64,000 nucleotides of DNA from Solwaraspora sp. WMMD406 (GTDB lineage Bacteria > Actinomycetota > Actinomycetes > Mycobacteriales > Micromonosporaceae), in the NCBI RefSeq assembly GCF_029626025.1, contig NZ_JARUBF010000001.1, positions 4,216,001-4,280,000 of the forward strand. Direction: 5' to 3'. The notes below the pieces were generated by a model. That model searched no databases. It was not told the DNA's origin and saw only the letters and a list, made by a program, of their open reading frames with translations. This document shows positions 1 through 7,239 of the stretch, piece by piece. A program made the position numbers and the translations under genes. Each line of letters starts with the position of its first letter. Positions within the stretch are counted from its first letter, which is position 1.

Positions 1-1
1 G

Positions 2-607
2 ACCGTGCAGGCGCCGCTGGCGGACCGGACCGAGGTGGCGCTGGAGGTGCTCGACGGGGCGACTGACATCCGGGTCGTCGTCGAGGACGTGCAGGACGAC
101 CTGTTGCGGGCGCGAACGCCGCAGGGCGGCGCGGTCGCACCTCGGATCAGTGACGATGGCGACTTGGTCCAGGTCGGGCTCGACGACACCGGAAACGGTG
201 GTGCCGGTGTGGTGGAGATCGCGCTGCACCCCGACGTGCTGTGGTCGATCCGCGTCCTCGGTGGCGCGACGACACAGCAGGTGGACCTGTCGGGCGCGCG
301 TGTCTCCGCAGTGGAGCTGGCCGGTGGTGCGAGCACGATGGATCTGATGCTGCCGCAGCCGCAGGGCACGGTCACCGTGCGGATGACCGGCGGGGTGAGT
401 ACCTGGCGGATCGAACTGCCGGCGCGGGTGCCGGTCCAGGTACGGGTGGGTTCCGGCGCCGGCAGTGTCAGCGTGGACGGTGAGCGGCGTGACGGTATCG
501 GCGGTGGCGAGACGATCAGCTCACCTGACTGGGCCGAGGCCACCGACCGCTACGACGTCGACGCCGCAGCCGGCTTCTCCGATCTGACCGTGACCAGAGC
601 GGATTGA
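2..607 (+). CDS. DUF4097-like beta-repeat protein, 5'-truncated by the window
   Basis: The reading frame is open from the first bases, so the true start probably lies upstream of the window. About 200 residues are visible. They are rich in short beta strands with repeated glycine turns (for example VLGGATTQQVDLSG, VELAGGASTMDL, MTGGVSTWRIELP), the pattern of DUF4097/putative-adhesin beta-helix domains. No transmembrane segment is seen in the visible part; an N-terminal signal or membrane segment may lie upstream. It ends 80 bases before the convergent roadblock gene. Specific function unknown; the family assignment is by fold pattern only. Confidence 0.6.
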   Translation, partial: TVQAPLADRTEVALEVLDGATDIRVVVEDVQDDLLRARTPQGGAVAPRISDDGDLVQVGLDDTGNGGAGVVEIALHPDVLWSIRVLGGATTQQVDLSGARVSAVELAGGASTMDLMLPQPQGTVTVRMTGGVSTWRIELPARVPVQVRVGSGAGSVSVDGERRDGIGGGETISSPDWAEATDRYDVDAAAGFSDLTVTRAD

Positions 608-687
608 CGTGCCGGCGGATGCGGTTCCGCTGGCATCGCCACGGCGATCCGCACTACTTGTGGTAGCGGTCGGCGGGCAAGGCCACG

Positions 688-1143
688 TCACCCGCTGTGC
701 GCACCGCCCGCGACGGCCTGACGGTGTGCCGGCACCGGTGTCTCCTCCGGTGCCGGAAACGCCGGTAGGTGCCGGTCGGCCCGACCGGCGAAGAGCGCCA
801 CCTCGTACGCCACGGCGTCCATGTCGGAGCCGGCGGCGAAGACCGCCGCGATGATGGCCCCGCCGGGAGTGGCGGCGATGAACAGGAACACCTCGCCCAT
901 CTGCACGACGATCTGCCGTACCCGGCCGGTGTCGGCGTGCTGACCCACTGCCACGGCCAGGGCGCGTAGGCCGGCGACCACACCGGACAGTTGTTCGGCC
1001 AACTCGTGGTCGACCCCTTTGGAGCAGGCGAGTAGCAGGCCGTCGGGGGAGAGCGCGACGGCCTGTCGTGCCTCCGGGACCCGCTCGACCAGGTCGTCCA
1101 GCAGCCGGGAGACGTCACCAGTGGTGACCACGGGGTGAACCAT
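688..1143 (-). CDS. Roadblock/LC7 domain protein
   Basis: This is a 151-residue protein starting at an ATG (complement of 1141-1143). Residues about 5-115 match the roadblock/LC7 fold of actinobacterial small-GTPase regulators: an N-terminal helix (VSRLLDDLVERVPEAR), then AVALSPDGLLLACSKG, a central helix beginning HELAEQLSGVVAGL, and the strand VFLFIAATPGGAIIAAVF. In actinomycetes such proteins usually sit in conservons with a nitrate-sensor-like kinase, a DUF742 protein and a Ras-like GTPase. Those partners are absent here, so this copy is isolated. The C-terminal 35 residues are Pro/Ala rich and probably disordered. Confidence 0.8.
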   Translation of the reverse strand: MVHPVVTTGDVSRLLDDLVERVPEARQAVALSPDGLLLACSKGVDHELAEQLSGVVAGLRALAVAVGQHADTGRVRQIVVQMGEVFLFIAATPGGAIIAAVFAAGSDMDAVAYEVALFAGRADRHLPAFPAPEETPVPAHRQAVAGGAHSG

Positions 1144-1203
1144 GAAGGGGTCTCTCTTTCGGTCGGTGCCGTTCCGGGCAAACAGTACCCCCGACCGGTG
1201 CTT

Positions 1204-2106
1204 TCAGCGTGTTGCGGCGCGACTCACCGCAGTAGATTTCTGTTCCATCGTGGATCGGCGTGCGGCTCCACCCGCCAGTGGCACGACGAGCGGCGTACCG
1301 CTGGCCGGATCCTCGATCACCATGACCCGGAGTCCGAACACCTCCTCGACCAGTTCCGGCGTCAGGACCTGGCCGGGCGGGCCACTGGCCATCACCTGGC
1401 CGTCCTTCATCGCGATCAGGTGACGGGCGTACCGCGCGGCCAGATTGAGGTCGTGCAGCACCATGACGACGGTACGGCCGCGATCACGATGCAACCGGTC
1501 GACCAGGTCGAGTACGTCGATCTGGTGCGCCAGGTCGAGGTAGGTGGTGGGTTCGTCCAACAGCAGGATGTCGGTGCCCTGCGCCAGGGCCATCGAGATC
1601 CAGGCCCGCTGGCGCTGGCCGCCGGAGAGCGTGTCGACCGGATGGTCGGCGAACTCCGCCAGGCCGGTCCAGGCGAGCGCCTGGGCCACCACCGCCTCGT
1701 CGGCGCGCGACCATTGCCGTAGCCAGCCCTGGTGTGGCTGGCGTCCCCGCCCCACCAGGTCGGCGACGGTCAGCCCGTCGGGTGCGCTCGGTGCCTGCGG
1801 CAGGATGCCCAGTCGGCGGGCCACCTCACGGGTCGGCAACTGCTGGATCCGATGTCCGTCGAGCAGCACCTCGCCCCCGGCCGGGCGCAACAGTCGGCCC
1901 AGCGCTCGCAGCAGCGTCGACTTGCCGCACCCGTTCGGCCCGACGATGGCGGTGACCGACTCGTCGACGATGTCCAGGTCGAGGTGGGGCACGACGACCC
2001 GAGGGCCGTAGCCCAGGCGCAACGCGCGGGCGCGAAGCCGGGCGTCCGTGTCGCCCGCCGCCCGGCCGAGGGTCGCCGAAGGGCCTGGAGCGATGAGTCC
2101 GGTCAT
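1204..2106 (-). CDS. Siderophore-type ABC transporter ATP-binding protein
   Basis: This is a 300-residue FecE/FepC-type ATPase expected to energise uptake of ferric siderophores, or less likely cobalamin, at the inner face of the membrane. Visible motifs in order are Walker A VGPNGCGKST, a Q-loop (ILPQAPSAPDG), the signature LSGGQRQRAW, Walker B DILLLDEPTTYLD and the switch His (VLHDLNLAAR). The frame stays open upstream to 2559, but ATG 2106 is preceded by GGAGAGG and is the first start that fits the family length. An iron-box-like palindrome lies 30 bases upstream, which supports iron regulation. No permease or binding protein is encoded in the window, so partners must lie elsewhere. Confidence 0.88.
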   Translation of the reverse strand: MTGLIAPGPSATLGRAAGDTDARLRARALRLGYGPRVVVPHLDLDIVDESVTAIVGPNGCGKSTLLRALGRLLRPAGGEVLLDGHRIQQLPTREVARRLGILPQAPSAPDGLTVADLVGRGRQPHQGWLRQWSRADEAVVAQALAWTGLAEFADHPVDTLSGGQRQRAWISMALAQGTDILLLDEPTTYLDLAHQIDVLDLVDRLHRDRGRTVVMVLHDLNLAARYARHLIAMKDGQVMASGPPGQVLTPELVEEVFGLRVMVIEDPASGTPLVVPLAGGAARRSTMEQKSTAVSRAATR

Positions 2107-2135
2107 GGGTTCCTCTCCGTCCCCGACGTTGTGAT

Positions 2136-2154
2136 GAAGGCTAGCCTTACCAAA
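2136..2154. promoter_or_regulatory. IdeR/DmdR (DtxR-family) iron box candidate
   Basis: The 19 bases match the actinobacterial iron-box consensus TWAGGTWAGSCTWACCTWA at 16 of 19 positions by hand alignment. The core AAGGCTAGCCTT (2137-2148) is a perfect palindrome. The site lies 30-48 bases upstream of the ATG of the siderophore ATPase, where Fe-loaded repressor would block transcription. Confidence 0.65.
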
Positions 2155-2349
2155 CCGCTGGGTCCACCGCTGGTGCCCCCATGCGTCCTCGTTGTCGGTC
2201 GTCGCGGTCGGTGGCTTGTACGCTGAGTAGCGAAGCGGCCTCACTGGTCCAAGAAATCCCTGCTCGGAATCGAGCGTCGGCTCGGCCGAGAACCACGCTC
2301 CGTCATCGAAATGGGTCGCGGTCGGCCGCCCCGCGATCTGGTCGCACCC

Positions 2350-2379
2350 TTGACTACTCCTCATGGCGCTGAGTAGCGT
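2350..2379 (+). promoter_or_regulatory. Sigma-70-type promoter of the left catabolic operon
   Basis: A -35 hexamer TTGACT (2350-2355) and a -10 hexamer TAGCGT (2374-2379, TANNNT type) are separated by 18 bases. The pair points at the binding-protein gene that starts at 2435, which gives a leader of roughly 50 bases. Confidence 0.5.
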
Positions 2380-2434
2380 CCCATCATAAGAACCTAGAAT
2401 CACAATATGGGCCAGTGATGAACTGAGGTTAGCG

Positions 2435-3397
2435 ATGAGTTTGCGCGCGTTGCGGGTAGCTGGAGCTGCCCTGCTGGTCACCACCGTCGTGGCGGCCTGC
2501 TCCGACAACCAGGAACCAGGTACGGAATCCGCACCACCACCACCCGAAACGTCCGTCATCGACTTCGGGGTCGGAGTAGACCCCGCCTACTCGCCGATCT
2601 ACCTCGCCGACCAGCAGGACATGTTCAGCGAGGCCGGGCTCGACGTCACCGTCACCCAGTACCAGGAGGGCACCGGCGGCCTCGACGCGATCCTGGCCAG
2701 GGAGGGTCAGGTGACCGCCAGCACCGAGTCGAGCCTGCTCAACCGGGCCACCCGGGGCGACGTCAAGGGCGTCGCCGTCTTCTCCCAGTCTCCCGATTTC
2801 ATCAAGTTGGTCGTCCGGGACGAGGTCGCCGAGGTCGCCGACATCACCCGCTACGGCGTGGTGCCCGGCACGGTGAACGAGTACGCCACCAACAAGGTTC
2901 TCGACGCGAACGGAATCAGCCGTGACGCGGTCGAGTTCGTCAACGCCTCGCCGGCCGAGATGCCGGCCCTGCTGCAGCGCGGCGACGTCGACGGATACAT
3001 CATGTGGGAGCCGTGGCCGTCCCGGGGCGTCGCCGGCGGCGGCAAGATCCTGCTCACCAGCGGCGACGTCGGATACGTCTACAACCTGATCATCGGGGTC
3101 GACGGTGCCTGGTACGAGGCCAACCAGGAGGCCGTACAAACGCTGGTCGCCACCATCGGCGACGCGTGCGAGCAGATCACCGCCGACCCCTCGGTCGCCG
3201 GCACCGCGACGGAGACCGCCATCCAGGTCCCGGCCGCCGAAGCCGTCGAACTGCTGTCCGGCGTGCAGTGCCAGGTCCGGGACTTCACCGACGACGACCT
3301 GCAGCGCTATGCCGAGATCGCCCAGTTCCAGCAGGACTCCGGCATCGTGACCGAACCCGCCGACCCGACGTCGGTGATGATCCGGGGCGTGGCGTGA
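2435..3397 (+). CDS. ABC transporter substrate-binding lipoprotein (NMT1/SsuA-like)
   Basis: This 320-residue protein has a lipoprotein signal peptide with the acceptor Cys at residue 22 (VTTVVAAC). The mature part resembles NMT1/THI5 and SsuA/TauA binding proteins: IDFGVGVDPAYSPIYLAD near residue 40, then the two-lobe pattern with FIKLVVRDE and GDVDGYIMWEPWP. These families bind small organic anions, sulfonates, pyrimidine precursors or aromatic acids at the outer membrane face. A GAGG ribosome site precedes ATG 2435. It is the first gene of an eight-gene operon and feeds the ATPase and permease that follow. The ligand cannot be read from the sequence; context suggests an aromatic or heterocyclic substrate. 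Confidence 0.85.
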   Translation: MSLRALRVAGAALLVTTVVAACSDNQEPGTESAPPPPETSVIDFGVGVDPAYSPIYLADQQDMFSEAGLDVTVTQYQEGTGGLDAILAREGQVTASTESSLLNRATRGDVKGVAVFSQSPDFIKLVVRDEVAEVADITRYGVVPGTVNEYATNKVLDANGISRDAVEFVNASPAEMPALLQRGDVDGYIMWEPWPSRGVAGGGKILLTSGDVGYVYNLIIGVDGAWYEANQEAVQTLVATIGDACEQITADPSVAGTATETAIQVPAAEAVELLSGVQCQVRDFTDDDLQRYAEIAQFQQDSGIVTEPADPTSVMIRGVA

Positions 3398-4269
3398 CCC
3401 GGCCGGCCACGTCCCCGCCGGTGCGGGGGTCGGCGTCCGACCCCCGCACCGGCGGGGCGGCCGGCGGATCGCGGGTCCAGGTCGTCGACGTCGACATCCG
3501 CTTCGACGACTTCTGCGCCGTCGAGGGCGCCAGCCTGGATATCGCCGCCGGCGAGTTCGTCTGCCTGCTCGGGCCCAGCGGATGCGGCAAGTCGACCCTG
3601 CTCAACGCGATAGCCGGATTCGTTCGTCCGGCCGCCGGCCAGGTCACCTGCGCCGACGCGCCGGTGACCGGTCCCGACGTGGACCGCGGCGTGGTGTTCC
3701 AGAGCGCCGAAGCACTGTTTCCGTGGCTGACCGTGCGGCAGAACGTCGCCTTCGGCCCGAAGATGCGCGGCGTGTCCCGTACCCACCGGGCGCAGATCGC
3801 CGACCGTTACCTGACGATGGTCGGACTGAGCCACAGCGGTGACCGGTTTCCCGGGCAACTCTCCGGCGGCATGCGCCAGCGTGCCCAACTGGCCCGGGTC
3901 CTGGCCAACGAACCGTCCGTCGTGCTGATGGACGAGCCGTTCGGTGCCCTGGACGCCCAGACCCGGCTGGTGATGCAGACCGAGCTCGACCGGATCTGGC
4001 GGGCCACCCGGTCGACCATCCTGTTCGTCACCCACGACATCGGCGAGGCCATCCTGCTCGCCGACCGGATCGTGACGATGACCGCCGGACCCGCCGCCCG
4101 GATCAAGCAGGTATACCCGGTCGACCTGCCCCGTCCGCGCGACCTGACCGACCCGGCGGCCGCCGGGCTGTTCCGGCGGCTGCGGGCCGACATCGGCGCC
4201 GAGGTCGCGCGGACCCTGCGGGCACAGGGCCTCGACGACGGACACGGACTCAGCGGAGGCGGCGACTGA
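3394..4269 (+). CDS. ABC transporter ATP-binding protein (SsuB/TauB-like)
   Basis: GTG 3394 overlaps the stop of the binding-protein gene (GTGA) and gives a 291-residue ATPase. Motifs are Walker A GPSGCGKST at about residue 59, a Q-loop in VVFQSAEALFPWLTV, the signature LSGGMRQR, Walker B VVLMDEPFGALD and the switch His in VTHDIGEAILLAD, all typical of the nitrate/sulfonate/taurine importer family. The first 29 residues are Pro/Gly/Arg rich and are encoded by a perfect long hairpin (3413-3457). GTG 3421, inside the hairpin, is an alternative start. It works with the flanking binding protein and permease. Confidence 0.9.
   Translation: MTRPATSPPVRGSASDPRTGGAAGGSRVQVVDVDIRFDDFCAVEGASLDIAAGEFVCLLGPSGCGKSTLLNAIAGFVRPAAGQVTCADAPVTGPDVDRGVVFQSAEALFPWLTVRQNVAFGPKMRGVSRTHRAQIADRYLTMVGLSHSGDRFPGQLSGGMRQRAQLARVLANEPSVVLMDEPFGALDAQTRLVMQTELDRIWRATRSTILFVTHDIGEAILLADRIVTMTAGPAARIKQVYPVDLPRPRDLTDPAAAGLFRRLRADIGAEVARTLRAQGLDDGHGLSGGGD
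3413..3457. promoter_or_regulatory. Perfect 21-bp inverted repeat with 3-nt loop
   Basis: Bases 3413-3433 are the exact reverse complement of 3437-3457, leaving only CGT as the loop. The hairpin lies just after the stop codon of the binding-protein gene and within the first codons of the ATPase gene. By analogy with other importer operons it may act as a 3' stabiliser or attenuator that yields more binding protein than ATPase. No U-tract follows, so a classical terminator is unlikely. Confidence 0.7.
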
Positions 4270-4270
4270 C

Positions 4271-5098
4271 ATGGCCATCGACGTACGACGCCCACCGGCG
4301 GCCCGGTCGAACCCGGTCGTACGGCGACGCTGGTTCGGCGGCCGACAGCGACAGCTACGGGTCGCGCTGTCCGTGCTGTCGGTCCTGCTCGGGGTACTCG
4401 TCTGGGATCTGGTGAGCCGCAACTACACCGCGTTCTTCCTGCCCTCACCCCGGCTGACCCTGACCGGTGCGCTGGAACTGGCCGGCAACGGCACCCTGTG
4501 GGACTCGGTCCGCGCGTCGGGCCAACGAATCCTCAGCGGCTGGGGCCTCGGTGTGCTGATCGGTGTCCCGGTCGGCCTGCTGATGGGCTGCAGCCAGTGG
4601 CTGCGGCTGATGCTCGACCCGTACATCCAGTTCTTTCGGTTCGTCCCGCCGATCGCCTTCGTCACCCTGGCGATCATCTGGCTCGGACCGGGTGAGGCGT
4701 CGAAGGTCGCCCTGATCTTCTACACCACGGTCTTCATCGTCGCGTTGAACACCCTCGCCGGGGTGCTCGCCGTCGACGAACTGAAGCTGCGCGCCGCCCG
4801 GGCGCTCGGCGCCGGCCCGGCCCGAACCCTGGTGTCGGTGATCCTGCCGGCCACCGTCCCGTACGCGGTCACCGGCGCGCGGCTGGCGATGGGCAACTCG
4901 TTCCTGACGATCGTCTCGGCGGAGATCGTCGCGGCGCAGAGCGGCCTCGGGTCGCTGATCTGGACCGCCCGCAACTATGCCAAGACCGAGTGGGTCTTCG
5001 TCGGCATCATCGCTCTCGGCCTGCTCGGCTACCTCTTCGACTGGGTGCTGCGCGTCGTCGCCCGAGCGACGCTGCGCCGATACGGCGTCACCTTCTAG
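4271..5098 (+). CDS. ABC transporter permease (SsuC/TauC-like)
   Basis: This 275-residue integral membrane protein starts at ATG 4271, one base after the ATPase gene, behind GGAGGCGG. It has about six hydrophobic segments, beginning near residue 38 (LSVLSVLLGVLVWDLV). The EAA-type cytoplasmic loop that docks on the ATPase is visible as ARALGAGPARTLVSVILPA. Together with the two upstream genes it forms a complete importer of the nitrate/sulfonate/taurine class. Its last codons and stop are part of a 28-bp tandem duplication (5074-5130). Confidence 0.9.
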   Translation: MAIDVRRPPAARSNPVVRRRWFGGRQRQLRVALSVLSVLLGVLVWDLVSRNYTAFFLPSPRLTLTGALELAGNGTLWDSVRASGQRILSGWGLGVLIGVPVGLLMGCSQWLRLMLDPYIQFFRFVPPIAFVTLAIIWLGPGEASKVALIFYTTVFIVALNTLAGVLAVDELKLRAARALGAGPARTLVSVILPATVPYAVTGARLAMGNSFLTIVSAEIVAAQSGLGSLIWTARNYAKTEWVFVGIIALGLLGYLFDWVLRVVARATLRRYGVTF

Positions 5099-5130
5099 AC
5101 CCGCGCCGATACGCCGTCACCTGCTAGACC
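5074..5130. repeat. 28-bp tandem duplication spanning the permease stop codon
   Basis: Copy 1 (5074-5101) covers the last codons and TAG stop of the permease gene. Copy 2 (5103-5130) repeats it with two mismatches in 28, including a second CTAG. The period is 29 bases, so the second stop is out of frame with the first. Confidence 0.85.
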
Positions 5131-5214
5131 TTCCGGCCCGGACGTCACCGGCGGCGGGCCGGCGTTCACCGCCGGCCCGACCCGGCACCCCCTCATCATC
5201 GCGAAAGGCCCGAC

Positions 5215-7239
5215 ATGCTCTGCATCGGCGTCGACATCGGCGGCACCTTCACCGACGTCATCGTCCACCAGCCGCGGACCGCGCGGCTGGCCGAGGCGAA
5301 GACGCTTTCCACCCCGGCCGATCCGGCCGCGGCGATCCTGGACGGGCTGGCGAAGCTCGGGGTGTCGCTGGCGGGCGTCGACCGCTTCGTGCACGGCACC
5401 ACCCGGGTCACCAACGCCCTGCTGGAAGGGGCCGGCGAACCGGTCGCCGTGATCACCACCGAGGGGTTCCGCGACGTGTTGGAGATGGGTCTCGGGCACC
5501 GGCCCCGGCTGTACAGCGTCAAGGAAGCCGCCCGGCCCGCGCTCGCCCCACGCCGGATGCGGCACACCATCCGGGAACGCACCGCCGCCGACGGCACCAT
5601 CGCCGTACCCCTCGACGTCGACGACCTCGACCAGGTGATGATCGAGATCTCGGCGGGCCCGGCCCGCGCCGTCGCCGTCTGCTTCCTGCACTCCTACCGC
5701 AACCCGGACCACGAACGGGCCGCCGCCGAGTGGATCGGCAAACGGTATCCGGCGCTCACCTGCAGCGTCTCTTCCGACGTGGTACCGGAACACGGCGAGT
5801 ACGAACGATTCGCCACCACCGTACTCAACGCGAGCGTCCGTGGGCCGATCAGTGACTACCTGTCCGGACTCGGCGACACCCTCGCCGCCAACGGCTACCG
5901 CGAGTCGTTGGCGATCATGACCAGCAGCGGCGGGGTGGTCTCCACCGGGCAGGCCGGTCGGCTGCCGATCAACCTCGCCCTGTCCGGCCCGGCCGGCGGG
6001 GTGGCGGCCAGCGCCTACGTCGCCGGGCTCGCCGGCTTCGACAACGTGATCACCTGCGACATCGGTGGCACCAGTACGGACGTGTGCCTGATCAAGGACG
6101 GCATGCCGTTGATGACCAATCACGGCACCATCGCTGGTCACCCGAACCGCACCTTCCAGATCGAGATCAACACCATCGGTGCCGGTGGCGGGTCGATCGC
6201 CTGGCGTGACGTCGGCGGTGAGCTGCGGGTCGGCCCGCGCAGCGCCGGTTCGACCCCCGGTCCGGCCTGCTACGGCCGGGGCGGCCAGGAACCCACCACC
6301 ACCGACGCACACCTGCTGGTCGGACACCTCGATCCGGACGGCCCGCTCGGCGGCGAGGTGACCCCCCGACTCGCACCCGCCCGGGCGGCGGTGGCGGCGC
6401 TCGCCGCGCGGCTCGACGGGGACCTGGCCGACGTCGCGCTCGCCCACGGCATCCTGCGGTTGGCGACGGTCAAGATGACCAGCGCCATCAAGGAGATCTC
6501 GGTGGCCCGAGGCCACGATCCCCGCGACTTCGTCCTCATGCCCTTCGGCGGTGCCGGTCCGATGCACGCCACCGCGCTCGCCGACGAGCTGGGCATCGTC
6601 CGGATCCTCGTCCCACCGGTACCCGGCAACTTCTCGGCCCTCGGCTTCGTCACCGCCCAGGCCCGTCACGACTACGTCCGCACCGTGCTGGTCGACGCCG
6701 ACGCCGACGGCCTGCGCACCGTACGGACGCTCGTCGAGGACCTGCGCGACGTCGCGCGGGACCAGCTCACGTCCGACGACGGCGTCGAGCCCGACCAGGT
6801 CACTTTCCGGCTGACCGTCGGTATGCGCTTCCGAGGACAGAGCTTCGACCTTCCGGTACCCGTCGACGACCTGCCCGACGAACCCGCCGACCTGGTAGCC
6901 GCGTTCCACACCGCCTACGCGCAGCGGTACGCCTACCTGCGCACGGACCACCCGGTCGAGATCGTCAACTGCCGGCTGACGGCGTTCGGGCCACAACCCG
7001 AGGTGAGGTTCGCCGCCCCACCGGACGGCCCGGCGCCCGTCCCGACCACGACCAGGATCTACGGCGCGGCGGGCTGGACCGAGGCGACGGTGTGGCAACG
7101 CTCCACGTTGACAGCCGGCGTCGAGATCACCGGCCCGGCCGTGGTACGGGAAACCGGCAGCACCACGGTGATCGGCCCCGGCTGGCGCGGCCGGGTCGAC
7201 GGGCACGGCAACCTGCTGCTGGAGCGGAGCCGACGATGA
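5215..7239 (+). CDS. hyuA: Hydantoinase/oxoprolinase family protein, A subunit
   Basis: This 674-residue protein belongs to the HyuA family, which includes N-methylhydantoinase A, 5-oxoprolinase N-half, acetone/acetophenone carboxylase subunits and caprolactamase A. The ATP-binding actin-like start GVDIGGTFTDVI is at residues 4-15, with HGTTRVTNALLE near 65 and CDIGGTSTDVCLI near 285, the usual duplicated phosphate loops. Family members couple ATP to opening of lactam or cyclic imide rings, or to carboxylation, together with a HyuB subunit. The matching HyuB is not adjacent; it is encoded at 13513 in the other operon. AAAGG precedes ATG 5215. Which ring or bond is attacked cannot be read from the sequence. 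Confidence 0.88.
   Translation: MLCIGVDIGGTFTDVIVHQPRTARLAEAKTLSTPADPAAAILDGLAKLGVSLAGVDRFVHGTTRVTNALLEGAGEPVAVITTEGFRDVLEMGLGHRPRLYSVKEAARPALAPRRMRHTIRERTAADGTIAVPLDVDDLDQVMIEISAGPARAVAVCFLHSYRNPDHERAAAEWIGKRYPALTCSVSSDVVPEHGEYERFATTVLNASVRGPISDYLSGLGDTLAANGYRESLAIMTSSGGVVSTGQAGRLPINLALSGPAGGVAASAYVAGLAGFDNVITCDIGGTSTDVCLIKDGMPLMTNHGTIAGHPNRTFQIEINTIGAGGGSIAWRDVGGELRVGPRSAGSTPGPACYGRGGQEPTTTDAHLLVGHLDPDGPLGGEVTPRLAPARAAVAALAARLDGDLADVALAHGILRLATVKMTSAIKEISVARGHDPRDFVLMPFGGAGPMHATALADELGIVRILVPPVPGNFSALGFVTAQARHDYVRTVLVDADADGLRTVRTLVEDLRDVARDQLTSDDGVEPDQVTFRLTVGMRFRGQSFDLPVPVDDLPDEPADLVAAFHTAYAQRYAYLRTDHPVEIVNCRLTAFGPQPEVRFAAPPDGPAPVPTTTRIYGAAGWTEATVWQRSTLTAGVEITGPAVVRETGSTTVIGPGWRGRVDGHGNLLLERSRR

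Larger units (their letters stand above)
2107..2434. other. Divergent intergenic region, iron box plus catabolic promoter
   Basis: This 328-base gene-free stretch separates the minus-strand siderophore ATPase from the plus-strand catabolic operon. It contains the iron-box candidate near its left end and a sigma-70-type promoter near its right end. The segment between about 2155 and 2349 shows no coding signal or structure that I can support. Confidence 0.7.

Noticed and set aside
729-756. 10-bp GC hairpin in the roadblock gene 3' end as a terminator
   Set aside because: It lies inside the coding region and hairpins of this size are common in such GC-rich sequence.
654-1181. Alternative minus-strand frame over the roadblock gene
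   Set aside because: The translation is low-complexity Pro/Arg/Ser rich, while the other frame gives a clean roadblock domain.
2107-2559. Upstream in-frame extension of the siderophore ATPase to position 2559
   Set aside because: It would overlap the divergent binding-protein gene and the iron box, and the added 151 residues have no family similarity; ATG 2106 has a good ribosome site.
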